Shown: positions 1-16,200, counted from the stretch's first letter. The stretch: DNA of 64,000 bases from Tachypleus tridentatus (GCF_004210375.1 NC_134825.1:66083558-66147557), one strand, 5' to 3'. Notes: a model not told the origin generated them from the letters alone. Program-made: numbers and translations.

Positions 1-1293
1 AGAATTATTAAGACATGGGAACTTAATGTTATGACTCTGTTAATCATTTTCTCACCTTACTTAAGTTTCATGTCTCAGACATCATAATTAGAAATTTATT
101 TAATGCTTTATTTCTCAGCATTATTTATTTTTGGTTTCTTCAAAGATTTGTATGATGTTCTTATGCACAGTAACACCTGAGCCAACACAGTCTACCTTTA
201 GTTACACTGTATATAAGGAACAATAACTATCAATTTCCAAGTAATTTATTCAATAAGATTATGCCTCCAAGAAAACTTCACATCATAAATTTATTTATTG
301 CAAGCCTTCAAGCTCATTCACAAAATCTTCTTTAGGACTTTTTGGAAAAATTTCTCCCAGTATTTTATTTTTCAGATGTATACATGGATTGTTTAAGAAT
401 AATTTTCAAACACTTTCCACATCTACTTTAGTTACTTCTAAATTAAGAATTGAAGTAGATACAGAGTAAGGACTCTGAAATGGTTCTTTAAAATAATAGA
501 TTTGACAACCTGTTCTTTTCCGTATAATTACAGGTCACAGTTCCACAATTTGTTTGTGGTGGAGAAATTTCATATTGAAACCTACTGTACACTCAGCTAA
601 ATAAACATTCATATGAATGATATATAGCTATCCCTTGATTTATGAAATGGATACGTTTTTTGGAGAACATATAATTAAAAATGTAAATTGAAAATGCTTT
701 TCCTGTTATTTTAAAGATAAACAACAGGGGATGCATTCCTGATCTACAATTTTTGTCCACACAAACGTAATATTTTCTACCACTATAACATAACAAAAAT
801 ATTGTTACAATTAACATGAAAAAAAACCTGAAATAAAAACAAAACATAGTGTACTGTACTTGCCAAATAGTTGTTGCTTTGCTTGTTAAGGTGACAGAAG
901 GAAAGAGAAGTTACAGCAGTTACTGGCAAGCGAGCTTCAACAGACAGCAAGAGATCATCAACTACCGAATTTAAATTATAACGTATTGAAGAATAGCTTA
1001 ATAACTAAAGGTATTTCAATATTGTAGCATAGAAAAATGTCTTTATAGATATTTGTATTTTATAATAGTAAAAATCTGTTTCATAACAGGCAAAACTTTG
1101 TTATGACTTTTACGTAAAGTTTTATTACAGCAAAAAATGCAAACAAGTAAAAAACATGCCCATACAGTTAATTATGTTATAGCAACAAAATAAAAACTAA
1201 ACATTATAAATTGAGGGATACCAGTATCTATATAAGTAAATGTGAATATAACATACTTAAATTATTTTATACAAGTCAAAATAATTTGCTCAC
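1..1293. other. Intronic AT-rich sequence of the DDX19 gene
   Basis: No DDX19 exon was found here on the minus strand: no SGTGKT or DEAD codons. One exon-like stretch at 474-406 is discussed among the findings. Otherwise nothing is recognised. Confidence 0.5.
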
Positions 1294-4200
1294 GGATCTG
1301 CTAGTAATGTTGGAAGAGCAGTTTCTTGGATTTTAGAGGGAGAATTGAAACCCATGGCATAAACACCTTTCAAAAGGTTGGGATTTCTGAAAATATAAAT
1401 TTCAAATTGTGTTATGACTATGCATTCGATCTGTGTGATGAAATATTACACTCTTTCTGTTTTACTTTAGAACTTATATATGCAATTAATAATTACTGTA
1501 CCCTATAAACCTATCACAAAAATTATATAATATGCTTAAAAGTTAATATGGTTTAAATTACCTACTTAAAAAGTTGATATACTGAAAAATGTGTCACAAA
1601 CAATTAAAAGACCAAGTTAAATAAATTTAAATGTTAGTAGGGAGGTATAAAGTAGCTTAATCTTCTAATTATTATTATTATGAGAAATACAGACTTTACC
1701 ACTAAGTATACATGACTAAACAACTTCAGTAAATGCAAAACAAAAACTCTTACAGGGTTTGAAATTACACACACAAGAAAAGTAATGTGCTCTGCAGTAA
1801 GCAGCAGTAAAATTTTACTTCTGGCACAAAATGTTACCTTCCATTAGCCTCATGATTAAAACAAACTTGCTCTATCCTTTTCACTTTCTCACCTACATGA
1901 GTTAAGAAATGGGAGTGTGGAATGTAACTGAACAAAATGATTGGTTGAAAAATAAGATGATCCAGTAGGAAATGAAAGCCAGGCAGTTAACATTTTCTGA
2001 TGCTAAAATTATTTCTGATAGGTACTCACCAACTCTTACATCTAGCTTTCCTGATTTAGTACTGCCCTCTGTATGCAAAATGTTCAGCATACCATCAGCC
2101 TTGAGATTCCCACCAAATCTCATGTGTTTTCAAATGATATTGCTGCATTGTCAAATGCAAATGAGCTTGCTACAACTCTCCACCAATAAAAATGTGACAC
2201 TGCCTCCTAGCACATTTGGTTCCCTTTATATCAATTATTCAATTATCTCTTCAAAATTATTCAGGAAAATAAAATGCAGCAGCACTGAAGAGGAGATGAG
2301 TATCTATTAGGAATACATTTACAGTGTTGGAAAATGTTATTTTCTCATACATTATGTAAAATCTGCTCACATTTAGCAAGAATGCCATAATAAAGTAACA
2401 GAAGGGCAAAATTTTATATAGATGAGCCCCTGTTGAGAAGGACCTGAAGAAAACCCTATACCTTGGATCAGTATAGGAACACACTTGAGAGAGAATGCCC
2501 CTTGTTTGTATCATGGTACACTCTTTACTTAGAAAAGTAAGAAGATACAAGCACAGTCAAAAACTTCTATCAGACTTTCTAAAGTACTGTATGTGTAAAG
2601 TGACTGAGATGTGTCATAATGTACGTCATGGGTGAAGTCCAGTTCAAAATGAGGCAGTACCAGGAATTTGGCTTCTATTCTGTGGTAGAAGGAAGGTCAC
2701 TACCATCTCCACCTCAAGCTCAGTGATGCAGGATGGGAAAGTAATATCTGCCCTGCAAATGAGTGAGGATTTATGTTGGCTGGCTCTGCACCAATTCAAT
2801 ACCAGACTACCAATGTATCCTATTTTGTAGTACTGGTAGGATGGGGTAAAGCTACTCAGAGAGGTGAAATGCACTACATTGATAGAATGCCACTGCCCTA
2901 CTCTCTACTGAGAGGAACTGGTGACATTCAGAAAGCATCTTCCATGCTTCACCACCTTAATGACCAGGAACTGATGACTGGCAAGGACTCATTTGCTCCA
3001 CTAGAAGAAAAAATGAAAATGGGAAATATATAGATTAGCACATCAAAGCAAGGTGGTGCAAGATATGACATTTAAACTGTTTTTTAAGAGCAAGCCAGCA
3101 TTAGGTTTTAAACTAGACAAGGATAATAGGTTTGAATCCCTTACTTGCTGTACTCAAGAAGGTTTAGATAAAACCTCACTTAGGAAAATAAACATCAAAG
3201 GTACCTCAAGTGCTGTTTTGGAAAACATCATCAATGTTTCAACCTTCTTAGGTCATCTTCAGGTTAACAAAGAACCTGAAAATGAACTAAGAAGGTTGTA
3301 ATGTTGTTCTCTGCTTTATTTTGGTAAAAGTGTTAATACCCACACCAGCAATCCTGAAATACATTTTGCTTCAAGTGGGTTTCTCGTCATCCCAAAAAGG
3401 GGAGAAGATGTAAACTGAAGGGTAAAGCCAATAGAAAGAACCCATAGCCCCCAACAGTCTGTCACAAAATAAAATCCACAGATCCACAAGTTGAGCCAAG
3501 TGAGCCTTCACTATTCCTGAGCCCAGAAGATAGTCATCAACCAGACTGTTGAAGTTATAACCTATAGGTAGTGGAAGAACAGATGGGAGAAGAAAAATAG
3601 GATGAAAGAATTATAAGTAGCAATTAGAAGAAACTTGGGAGAGATAAGACATAAAAGTAGTAAAGAAAAAATGTTGGTGTGCAGCCTCATTTTGTGACTA
3701 CAAAGCATTTGCTATCCAACCAAAAACCCATTAGCTGTTAAAAGGAACCAAGTGAAGGTCTCTCAGATAAGAGGGATGTAAATAAATCTTGGCAAGAAGG
3801 GCATCCCTCCCAACAAATCCCAGCAACAGAGTAGCCATGTGAAAAGGAACAAGAACAAGAAAGAATAATATTTCAAAGTAAAAAAACAGTGTTTGCCAAA
3901 GTCCACACAGGGAAACATTGGATTGCTTCCTGAAGGAGATGGATTGAGGATAAATAATATAAAAGTGTAGTGAGAATGACACAAGAAAAATAAGCTCAAA
4001 AATGACTAACAGAAGAAAATGGATGAGAGTCCTAAGCCTGATGAAGATACTCCAGTTTGGAAATGATAAAAAAAAACAGTCAAAAATGAGTGAAGTCAAA
4101 ACATTTTTCAGCAAGGAATCAGACATGAGATGGAGGAAGAACAACATAATATTCTGAAAAAGAAGCTGAATAAACAAGGTAAAGTAAAGAATAATAAGAA

Positions 4201-7200
4201 ATAGGAGGCAGCATACTTTAGAAGAAAAGCCATGACAGAATGCAGAAAGTTGAGGTAGATCCATGTCTGCACTTAAAAATTGTGTTCAAATTTAGGCAGT
4301 GGGAAAATACTACCTAAAGTCCATGTCCTAATAGATTGGAACAATAGGAGAAGTCCATGTCAAGGCCTGAGAAAGACTCAGGCTGCTTGGAATGCTCCAT
4401 CACCCACTTCATAATAGTTTTCATGTTCCCTGACAGATAAAGAAGCACTCAACATCATTGTGATAATCTTTCTAGACTACGTTGCCACTGCATACGCATG
4501 TACAATAGTATCTCATGGATGAGTTCTTACTCAATCGTAGGAATTAAGATGTGAAATTGAAATTTCCTTTTAGAAATGAAACCTGGTGTAGCAAGTATTT
4601 TTTAAGATACTTGGCTGTACTGGCTGGCTCACCTTATTGATTTATTAAGTGAGTTGAATAAATTAAATAACTAAGCACAAAGTTTTAACAACATTATAAA
4701 ATAACAAGATAGAGTCAAAGTATTTTGTAAGAAGCTTACTATATGGGTGACTTGTGTTGAAAACAAAGATACCATACTGTTCCAGTTACTTAGTGATATC
4801 AAAGCTGAGAAACAAATAGAACTTTGTTCTGGAGAGTTTGCAATTATCAAGTGGTATTTGAGCCATATGAGCAATACACTTTTATGAAGTACATTACTGT
4901 TTAAAAGCTTTGGGACAAGAGAATATATTGTCATACTTTCCATTATATGGGGCTAATTCTTCAATGCCATAACAAAATGTAAATTTGTAACACTATTGTA
5001 ATACTTCACTGTTTCCTGTTAACAACTGAATGAGCCATGGGGTAGAATACTTATTCTGTAGAATTCCCACACACTTGGACTAAAGGCATGTCATAAGAGT
5101 TCTGCTTAAATGAACATGCTGATCAAATTTATGGTCTGAAATAACTGTCACAGTACCCCAAAACTGAACTTTTGATGATTGAAAAAGGGATGGAAGGACA
5201 AGTCCAAGATTGAAATATTTGAGTCAAAGCACAGGTTGTACAACTGCTTGAAGAAAGCTGAAAGATACTTCAATGTATAGCACTTACTATGAAGTACAGA
5301 GAAGGAAATGTGATGAATTGGGAGGTGTTTTTCTGTTGAGGGAATAGAAGATATTTGCAAAATAGTTGGACCAATAGACCAGTATAAATACCATCAGATC
5401 CATCCAGTAATTTGCACAGTAAAGAATTCTACTAACAAGAATGAACCCAAACACTCACCCAACCTATGAAGAAATTACTTAGCTAAAAAAGAAACTGCTG
5501 GAGTCATTCAAATAAAGGTTGTTTTTTCAAACAAAACATTTCATGTTAATTTTCAGATTTTTCCACCAGAAGCAGCCATCAGGTTTGTGTATATAGAATA
5601 GTATTGTCTAGAAAGCTCTAAAAATAAAATTTACTTTAAGTTTTGTACTTCTTTTTTTTCTGATACAATTTATTTTCTAAAAGGGGCAACTTGGAGAACA
5701 CCAGAACACTTAGTAGTACTAGTGCTGCAGTCTGATAACATGTACAAAAAAATGGATGGAAAATACAGTTTATTTGTATGGAGAAAGTTTAAATAAAATG
5801 AAAAATTACAGACAAAAGATTTTAGTAAATTAAATCTTACATTTTTTTAAAATAATATTGCAGAAAGATCATTGCAGTTAGCAAAGGATTAGTATGAATA
5901 TTTAAGTCCTACCATTGTTTACGATGAAATTAAGTATGCTTGTATTCAGTGAGGACAAAAGTTTCAAAAGAAATCAACAGGAAATGGTCAAAATAAAACC
6001 AATACTCCTTCCTATTCCTGGGTTTCTAGACACAACCTCAAACAGTTACTGGTAATACTGTATGTCTGTGTGTATGTATATACACTTCATCTATTGGCCA
6101 CCTCATCTATTCCCAACACTTTTCTTAAAGAAATCCAGCATTAAGTGCTGCTTTTATGAATTTCATATGGTACTGTGGTCCTTAATACAAAGAGTGTTGT
6201 GCAAGTACTGAAAAGTCACAAACTCCATTTCACAGATTACTCCTTTCTCATCATAAACAACAAATCATGATAAACTTTTCAACTTAGCAGCAATATACTA
6301 ACAGTTTTTATGGATTTTTCTGAAACATTTTGTCTGTAGATACACTCTTGCACAATACAAGACGGTATCTCACCTTGCTTGTGTCAAATAGAATATTATA
6401 TGGTAAATTTTGTACCCTTTCACACAGTACTTAACTTTACAAATGAGTTTCAGAAATGTGAGACAAGCTTATACATATTGCATTTACAAAGTAAATGTTA
6501 GATAATTTCATTAAATACAATAAAAGTTATTTTTAACACTTTCACTTTATACTTAAAATAATTACAAGTTCACGTTAACGCTTCTAGGTTTAAATCTCAA
6601 TTAAATTTACAAGAGGAATACAAAACATTATTAAACATAAACTTTCTCAAAAGCACCAGACCACGAATAGATAAATGATTGCACTTAAATGGAATATATT
6701 TTGATACAATGTTAAGAATGGAACATTCATATGTCTCTGCATGTCAAATACTTACAAATTTAACTCTTCAAATGACTTAACAGAATACAAAGGGGAATTA
6801 GGATCATTTCTCTGGACTTCAACATCATTGGTGCTTTTAATTAACTTGGATCGAAGGATCTTTTTCATCAGAGATAACTCAGCTGCAGAAATTTCTGTCA
6901 TGGAATTAGAGAAGACATGTTTCTGTATAATCAATAATCAACATTTTTTTTTTTTTTATTTGTGATGAATGCATACTTACAAACCCATACAAGTTCAGTA
7001 AATCAATCACTTTTCTAATTGTTATCTACTATGTCTAAGACTTAAACTAAAGGAGAAAAACGTGATTTAAAAGATGTTCATTCTTACTTGTCCAACCAGA
7101 ATACTTTTATTAGGAAGAATGATTTTAGATAATGGACAAATCTGAATAAGAAGTGTGTATGTGGTTAATATGATTACTTCATTTTTGTCAGTATTCACTT

Positions 7201-10200
7201 GATTTAAACAGAGGGCTTACTCTTAGTGTTATTTTTTTCATTGTTATTATTATATAAACTATGCTAAAAAAAAACAACTAAATCAAGTAATCATGGTTTG
7301 GAAGTAATTCCAAGCTTGTTCATTACTCCAATGAATGAAGTATGTAATTCTACAAACTTATGACTGAAAGTAAAACAAAAGAATATATATAATAATATTT
7401 CAACCACACTATATATGCTACAGCCAGCACTGAAAATGCCTTTTGCCCAGTTGCAGGACTCATTAAGTTTGTTGTATTACAACAAACATACAGTGGTAAA
7501 GGCACTATTTATATCATTAATTTCACGAACAGAATATATGTTATGAAAGACATTAAGTGAATTTTAATTATTATCAACTGCATTTTAAATCATTTAGAAA
7601 TATGAATTAAAGTAAGAATTAATAACAGTATCATTCATTTAATTTGAACACCAACTATTAATTATTTATAACATAATTATAACTTTAAAGAGAACTTTGT
7701 ATAACTTGCAACAAAAATTGATAACTTGTGCCAAGATTACTTCAAATATGTCCTATGAAAAGCCTATTTCAAAGTAACTTTTCTTATATGTATAATAGAT
7801 TGAGAAATTCCCTTAGAAAGTGTTTTAAACTTCATAATACATTTAACATTAATGTAGATAAAATGATAGAATAAACTTCTATAAACTATCTGTATCAATT
7901 TCAAAAGCATAAAAACCTATCTTACCACACCACATACAATTAATAAGCTTGCATTTTGCAGTTATTTATAAAAATTAAAACTAACAATTATTTGTGGACA
8001 ATTGAAAAAAGCCATAGAATTTAAGAGTATGGAACATGACCAACCTGGTTCCTCAGTATCTCCTGGTCCTTCATTTTCTGAAACATTAACTTTTTCGCTG
8101 CCACTTGGAGATAGCTTAATATCTTCCACCTCAGTACAGATGACAAAAAAATAAACATAGATCCTTAGGTAAATCCAATAATCACACGTTTTAAAAAGAA
8201 CAAACTTTGTTCCACTTAATTTGTATATTGTCTCAATAATGGCATATTATCACATGTTAATTCAGCTTGTAGCATTGCATTTACATATGTCTAGTTAGTT
8301 TTTCCTGCTTCTGGAGCTAGATGGAACAAACTTGACAGGCAGACTTTACATGTCCTGGTAGTGTCCTAATCTATTTGGTATAGACCATCTCTGCCTAGTG
8401 TGTACCAAGTGAGGCTAAAATGTTTCTTAACAGTTTAATGAGACATAATAGGGCCACTGAGCTCAAACCTGGCATCAAATTTTGTGTTTCTGAACCTCAG
8501 GATTCCAAAATATTCATATTTGTAAATATGTTCATAGCTCCCAACCAAAAGCTAGCAAGATCAAACTTGGTGTGTGTGCTCAGGTATAGACCTCCATTTG
8601 GATAGATACAGAAATAACTTGTGATAAAGGAGAAAGCTGATAGTACACTGGGACTCTGTCAATCACGAAGGATCTTTGAATCATGTCACAGATTGCAGGT
8701 ATTTTATGCCACCTAATAGGAAACAATGAAATACTAATACTAAATAGCTCATTTTTAATGTGTTTCCAGTTTTTCATTTCTCATAACTGTTCAATAACCT
8801 GGGTAACATGTTTTATGAGAAAAATCTTGATGGCTTATATTCTTTTTAAATGAATATTTAAAAATAATCACAGAAAGGCATAGAAACAAATGGATTTATA
8901 TTCATAACAGTCGATGTGATACAAGGAAGGATATTTCTTATCTCATCAGCTTGTTAAAAAGTTTTGACAGGATTTGTTTTAGCAGTGTGAATGCTTTGGT
9001 AAATGTTATTTTATACGGTTCTTAAGAAAAAGTTTTATAAACTTCTTCAAATAGAAAATTAGATCCCTCCTGCCACACCAACCTGTTACATCCTCTTTTT
9101 CAGGATTAGCAATACATGTAGTTCTCTCTTACATTTACAACTATATAAGTTATAGCCAATAGACAAGCAAGGTTTTTGTCTACCAAATAATGTACTATAA
9201 TATGTTGGTTTCTGTATAGATATTTGCAGATAATTTCCTAAGAAAATGTTTTTCCCATGGAAACAATATTCTATAGATGGATGGTGTTTTAATGGTTCAC
9301 ACTGTGTCACTATAAATGCCAGAAAAATTGTGATAGCTATGGGGCATTGTTTTTTAATGTTATTACTCTATGTTTTTTTGTCGCATTATTTTAGTAAATA
9401 AAAATAATTTAGTGCATTGCTACCATTAGTATGAAAAAGTGGTATTAAGAGAGTTTTGGATCAAGGTTTCTCAAAGATCAGTTTTATAAATACAGTTTGC
9501 CCTTGCATTACAGCCATTTGGGTTTTGGAATTCTGCCCAAATGGAAATTATATGGCATGACCAATAAATTCAAGGTACAATCTGTAAATTTGTTCTTACA
9601 TAATTTTGGGGTAAATATAAACAAAAAATAATTAAACATATAAAATGCAAAAACAATTTTGCCAAAAATTACATTTTGTTTTAGAAATGCAGAGCACATT
9701 TCCAAACTTCAATAATGTAGGTGGTGCACTTTGTTCATATCAGTAAACACTTTCATGACAATCATCATACAGTCACACAGTTGTTTTTTTGCAGCATTTG
9801 TCTAGAAAAAGGGTATCAGTTTGAAATGCAAGTAATACACCAAGTGATTACTTGGGGGCATGAAATTTGGTGTTTTAGGAGATTTGATGTCAGAAGGAAA
9901 CTTAGCTGTATTGCTGAAACTTTAAGGCTTGATACCTCTACATGATAGAGAGATACATGATAAAAAAGAAGAAATCAAGGCAAGTGCTAAACTTTCTGAT
10001 GAAATTCCCTTCCTGGTAAATAAATGGTTGTTTGATATGTTAAGGAATCATTTAACTTACACAACATAAAACTGAATGGTGAGGCTGCCAATGATAATGT
10101 AGAAGCCGCATGAAGATACCCTAATGAATTCAAGAAAATTATTGATGAATGGGTTACAATCCAGAACAAGGCTTCATTGGATTTGTTATAGAAACATATG

Positions 10201-13200
10201 CTGCTGGAAAATTTAAAATAAAGCCCTTACTACTGAACAGTTTCAAAAGGTTCTAAAGAGATATGCCAAGCCTAATGTACCAGTGATTTGGTGCTCAAAT
10301 CATTCTTGGTCATTCTTGGATGACTAAAAGTATTTTTCAAGACTGGTTCATCAATTTCTTTGGTCCTGTTGTTGAAAAGTACCATAAAAAATGTAATATT
10401 GCCAACAAGGTGCTGCTCATCTCAGACAATGTACTAAGATACCCAGTTAACTTGATCTTTCTGATAATGTAAGAGTCAAGTACATTCACAACAACACAAC
10501 TGTACTGTTCCAGCTAATGGATCAAGGTGTTATCTCCAATTTCAAGAGATATTACTAACAGAGAACTGTGAAACAACTCGTTAAAGTTACTGATTGAGAG
10601 GATAAGCTTAAAGTTCATGATTTCTGAAAAAAATATAATATTTTGAATGCAACAGGTAACATCACCAAGTTGTGGAATGAAATAAAGAAGTTAATTATTA
10701 ATGGTGTGTGGAAAAACATGCAGCCAGAGAATTCCAACCAACAATTTCAAACAGAAAGAGAAGTTCATCTAAACATTGTGGCAAAACAGGTTGGGCTTGA
10801 AAATATCAAAGATCATGTGGTGGAGTTATTAAAGTCCCATGGAGAAGATGAGTCGAATGAGGATCTGATAACGTTGGAACAAGAATAAGCTGTAGAAGAC
10901 GATAACATTAAAACTACCCATGAAACTTCAGATGACTACCAACCACTTATCCTAATTCTTTGCCCTTCAAGAAGTTGTGCAAATCCTTAGTGCTAATGAT
11001 CCCAGCCACAAAAGCAGCCTAAAAGAGGACTATATGATGTCATGCATAACTACAAAGTTCTGTACAAGAAGATGCAGCAGAAAGAGCAAACAACTCTTGA
11101 TATATTCTTCATCAAAACAACAGAGCTTACACTACATCAAGATGATGACAATCATGATTCTCAGGATGAGACAGACATCACTACCAGTACTGAGTTTTCC
11201 TTCCTGTGTAAAATGTAATTATTTTTGTGTACCCACTATTATTTCTGGTGAGTAAAATTATTAAACTATGTCAGTTGATTTAATGTGTTTAAAAATGTTT
11301 TCTTACATTCCTGTGTGCATTTTTATTAGTTTTGTAGATAAAAACATTTCTATAAGAATGTATCTACACTTTCAACATGAGAATTAGTGGGAAAATAAGG
11401 TTGAGTTACGGAATTTCACACTACAGAAGCTTTTTCACAAACACATCTCTTTTGTACGAGGGGGGTGAATGTATTGTGATATTGTCAAATGCACTAACTT
11501 CCCTCAGTCACTTAGAATCTGCAATATAACTATGAGACTTGACAAAAAATGCAAAGCAGAATTGAATTTTATTCTCCAACTTTGAGTTACAAAGAATAAA
11601 AGGAATAGGACACAGCATATAGCAGTGTGAATCAATATTCATTCCAACAAAACACAAACAAAAGTGAAAAGTGCGACAAAGGATGGTACAGTTACTGTAG
11701 CTTACAGTGATCCCTATGCAAGAGAATGTGTCCTAGACAAAGGAAACAGCATGTTATACAAGAGAAGACAATAATGGTATTCTCTTACAAGGTATGTGTG
11801 CACTCTCCATGTCACTGTTGATGATTGTATCCTTAAGGTAATCACTAAGATGCTCATTGAAAAGTTTACTTAAAGAATGTTTCTTGTACTCATGATGTTG
11901 TAGTAGTTTTGTGAATTAAACATAAATGCTGATAGAACTTTGAAAAGGTAATTCTTGTTGTGGGTCAAAAACAATCTAAAAAACAAACTTACCTGGTCAA
12001 TTAGGTAGTGTTTTAGTACACAGTTAAAAAAATTATACCTGTTCTGGAAATCTTAATTTCAAAACAGATGTGAGACCAAAACCTTTAGACATTTTTCTTT
12101 ATTCTATTTATTTCCTACTGGAGAATTTATTTTTCAACCTTTATTACAACTAAATATATATATATAAAAGAAGTGTAAAATAAGATACATACCTAATGCC
12201 AAAAATTATAAAACTTATTTGTCCAAAAATGGAACAAGCATACCGACAATAATTGTTCAATTCATAACCTGAAACACCTCAATCTCTAATCCATCTCAAG
12301 AGAAAAAAACATTTAAGGGATTTTAACCTCTCCTCATATAACTTTTCCATCTCGGATATCATTGTACAATTCACATTAGTTACTTGTGTATTATATTATC
12401 ATATTGTTTATCCCATAATTTCATAGCTTCATCACTAATATTAGTATTCTTAAAAGTTAACTACATCAGGGCTGTAAGAAGGTAGGAATTGTAATCCATA
12501 CAGTTAAATGAAGCAGTCTAAATTTGCCAACCAAAGTAATAATTCATATTCATTTTAAATCTATCCAATTAGTATAACATGACTTGTTTGTGTATTTTTG
12601 TAATGCAGCATTTATTTTATTTTGGATACTTCTTACAGCAATTCTATGAATAACTAATAATCCCTACTTTCCATTAAAGTTTTCTTTTCTTTACTCTTTA
12701 TAACTGCTGCATATTTTTTATTTAAGATCCAAGATTATGAAATGTTTTTTACTTCAAATTATTACACCATCCCTCTTATCTTTATATAGAATATAACATT
12801 AAAGCACAAGAACAAACCTCTTGGTCCATCTAGGTTATCCTATCCACTAAATTAAGTGAAACTCTTAATAAAAACAAAACCACCTCAAAGCCAGCAATTG
12901 GCATTCAAATATTTATTGAGCTTTCCCCTTAAGCTCCTTAAGTTGACAGCATCCATTCCAGATGCCAACAATCCTGCCTAAATTGAAGATAATTCTTATC
13001 CTACCAAAATTTATATTTGTAGCCCTAGTCCTATTATTCAGTATGGAGAAAAATGATACATCAACTCTCTTTTCTCTTTATAACCTGAAACACCTCAACC
13101 TCTAACTCAGAAGAAAACCACTTGAGGGATTTTAACCTCTCCTAATATAACAACATTCCCATCCCAGATATCATCCTGGTTGCCCTTCTCTGAACTCTTT

Positions 13201-16200
13201 CCATCAATTCAATGTCCTTCCTAAGGTAAAGAGCCCAAGACTGAACACAATACTCCAAATGTGGCCTAATCAATGACATATATATTTAAATAGGTTATAA
13301 TTTCATTATGTATTAAATATTTCTGTAGATACAACTTAAAATCCTATTTTCCATACCACAAACAAACTGATCAACCACTACACCAAGATCCTTTTCTACC
13401 ATAGGACTGTTAAGGTTATTCCAACCAAAATTATCTTCCTAATTCAAACTGTGATATCTCACATGCAATTTATTCACCCAACTCATCGTATAACAAGAAT
13501 AATTTTCTAAGGCAGCAGCATCTTCCTTACAGTAAACATTATCCAAAACTTTAATACCACTGGCAAATTTAAATATTTTATTGACCATTTCTTTATCAAT
13601 GTAATTGATGCAAAGACTGAGTTGTGAGGTACCCCTCTCGTAACATTAATCCAGTTCAAATAAACTCCATTTATAATAGCTCTCTGCTTTCTTGTATCAA
13701 GCCAGTTTTCTAATCAACTGAAATAACTTATTTGACAAACCTTTTCATGTGAAGCCTTATCAAATGCTTTTTGAAAATCCAGACATCCCAAAAGCTACAC
13801 CCTTATCCTTATCTACATAAGACTAACTCTCTCAAAGAATGGCTAAAGATTTGTAAGGCAAGATTTCCCCTTAGTAAAATTATGCTGACTTTGTTAAATG
13901 ACTTCAAAAAGCTCTTTTTTTTTTTTTTTTAAATCACACTTTAAAAATCTTTTCCCACCAGAACTACTGATATAAAGCTAATAGGCCTGTAATTATTGGG
14001 ACAACTTGTATCACCTTCCTTGAAGAGAGGGGAAACATCAGCCAGTGGTACTTGCCAACTACTTAAGGACATACAAAAAATAGTAGCAAGTGGCTCACAT
14101 ATCCAATCCTTAATCTCTTTCAAAACTGTTGTGTAAATATTATTTGGATCAGAAGCCTTGTGATTCTTTAAGACTTCCCAACTTTTTATTAACATGCTCA
14201 GAATTAATGTGATCATTTTGTTTGATCTTATTTAGATCTAGAACCTGTTCATAATATAAACCTCATTAACAGTTGAATTCTTTATCTCATTGTATAATAG
14301 AATGTTTCATTCACTTCATCAGTTTCATCTGACAGTCTGTAACAAATTTCACCTAAACTCCTTCTCCCCTTATAAATATTTAATAGAAATCTGAATTGAT
14401 TCAACCATTAGCTTTGATATTCTCAACTTCAACAGGTTATAACTTGCATTTTACATGAAATTCTACTACTAACTCTCTTTTTAAATCTCTATCTCAATAA
14501 AGTAACATATATATCCCTGTATTTCAAATAAAATTTGGACATCAATACTGTCTACATCTATCCAAATTTCAGCTATTCCTACTGTATCAAAATCTTCTGT
14601 TCCAATCAGTGCTCTCATCATCCATTTTATTTCTTATACTTCTAGCATTACAATAATAACACTTTACCCCACCATTAAAACTACCTTTGTACTTTATTAT
14701 CACATTGTACTCCTCTCTACATCTCATTTTTCCATTATTCAGGTCTTTCCACTATCTACTCCTAGCTTTACGTTACCTTACAGTTGTGTTAATAGCTCTT
14801 GTAAACAAGCTAGCTTCTACCCTATTTAAATGTAAACCACCTCTGACTCATGAACCAAATATAGTACAGTTTAAGTTTCCTTACATGTTATATACAGTTT
14901 CTGACTAATAATTGTGATAGTTCAAATGTGGAATTTATCACAACTTATGACTAATAACATTTTTTTATAAATGCATTATTTTAAAATTAAAATATTACAA
15001 ATTTCATAAAAGTACAGTATTTCAAAAATAACATTAGGCAAATTAAATATACAGTTAATTACCCTCAGTTTAAAAAGTAATGGGAAGGAAAGAACATAAG
15101 AGAGTTATTTTTTTATTTTTTTTTTTTCCAAATATTTAATTTTCCAATTTTACTGTGAGAAGAAATGAATCAAAGGTTATCAAATGGCAATACTCATAGA
15201 GTTAAAACAGATTTATAGAAATATAAACTCTTTTGGGGCAGGAGTTCTAAGTTAAAGGCAGATGTGGATGATTAATTAACAATTTACTTTAATCTTATTT
15301 GAAGACAGTTTAAGAAGCTTGTTTGAAGTTCTCCAGTTTTTGTGCTTTGGACTTTGCGACTATTGTTAACAATGCCTGTCAATGGTAGCCACTGAAATGT
15401 GATAGTTTATACCACAACTATCATATCTTAATGTATGGTACACAAGAGAAAACCTGTAATAACTATTGCAAAATAATGATTTATAATCAATAGTTAAATG
15501 TAACATATCAATATAGAGAAAATATGAAACAGTGTAACTTATAATTGTGAAATCTCAATACAGTATGAAACAGTTAAATAAATGTCACCTAAATCAGTAT
15601 ATAGTAACATTACACACAAAGAACTATCAGTGTTACTGTTACTTGAAAGTATTATAAAATGTAAGCCCACTACAATTGCGTTAATATTAATCATCACTGT
15701 ATTTATGTAATAAAAGGCGTCACTATTTTATCCAATGTAATTTGACACAAAACTGATTCATAAAATCTTTTAAACTTAATTTACCACTTTTCTTTATTAA
15801 ACTGTTTTTTTATCTTTTGAACTTTTCTTACTTAGTTTTAACATACAATTTTATTTAAAACAGATGGGCCTATGAATATTATGACGGATTCTCCTCGTTG
15901 GACTTTAAAAAATATCATAGGCAGCTAGTTCAGTGTGTGGCATTGAACATAGCAAAAACTTACTTTAAAATGTTTTTAGAAACCACTATAAAAGTAATTA
16001 ATGGTTATTTACTAAGCATATTTAATTTTAACTGGGAGTGACACACGTGTGCGAGATTCCAATGGGTATTCAATTTATTTAGTATTACTAATACTATGAT
16101 AAGTAACATACAAAATTATATGTCGCGTTGTTTTCTCTTACCTTCTTATATAGACTTTTCTCTTGCTCATCTGTGTATTTAGCCCAATCGCCTACACCAG

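Noticed and set aside
2773..3033. 86-codon plus-strand open frame
   Set aside because: No recognisable family, no start context or splice evidence; it lies in repeat-like DNA inside the DDX19 intron.
3731..4264. 177-codon minus-strand open frame
   Set aside because: It is the antisense of a purine-rich tract, made mostly of Phe, Leu, Ser and Ile, with no domain, no splice context and no homologous order of motifs.
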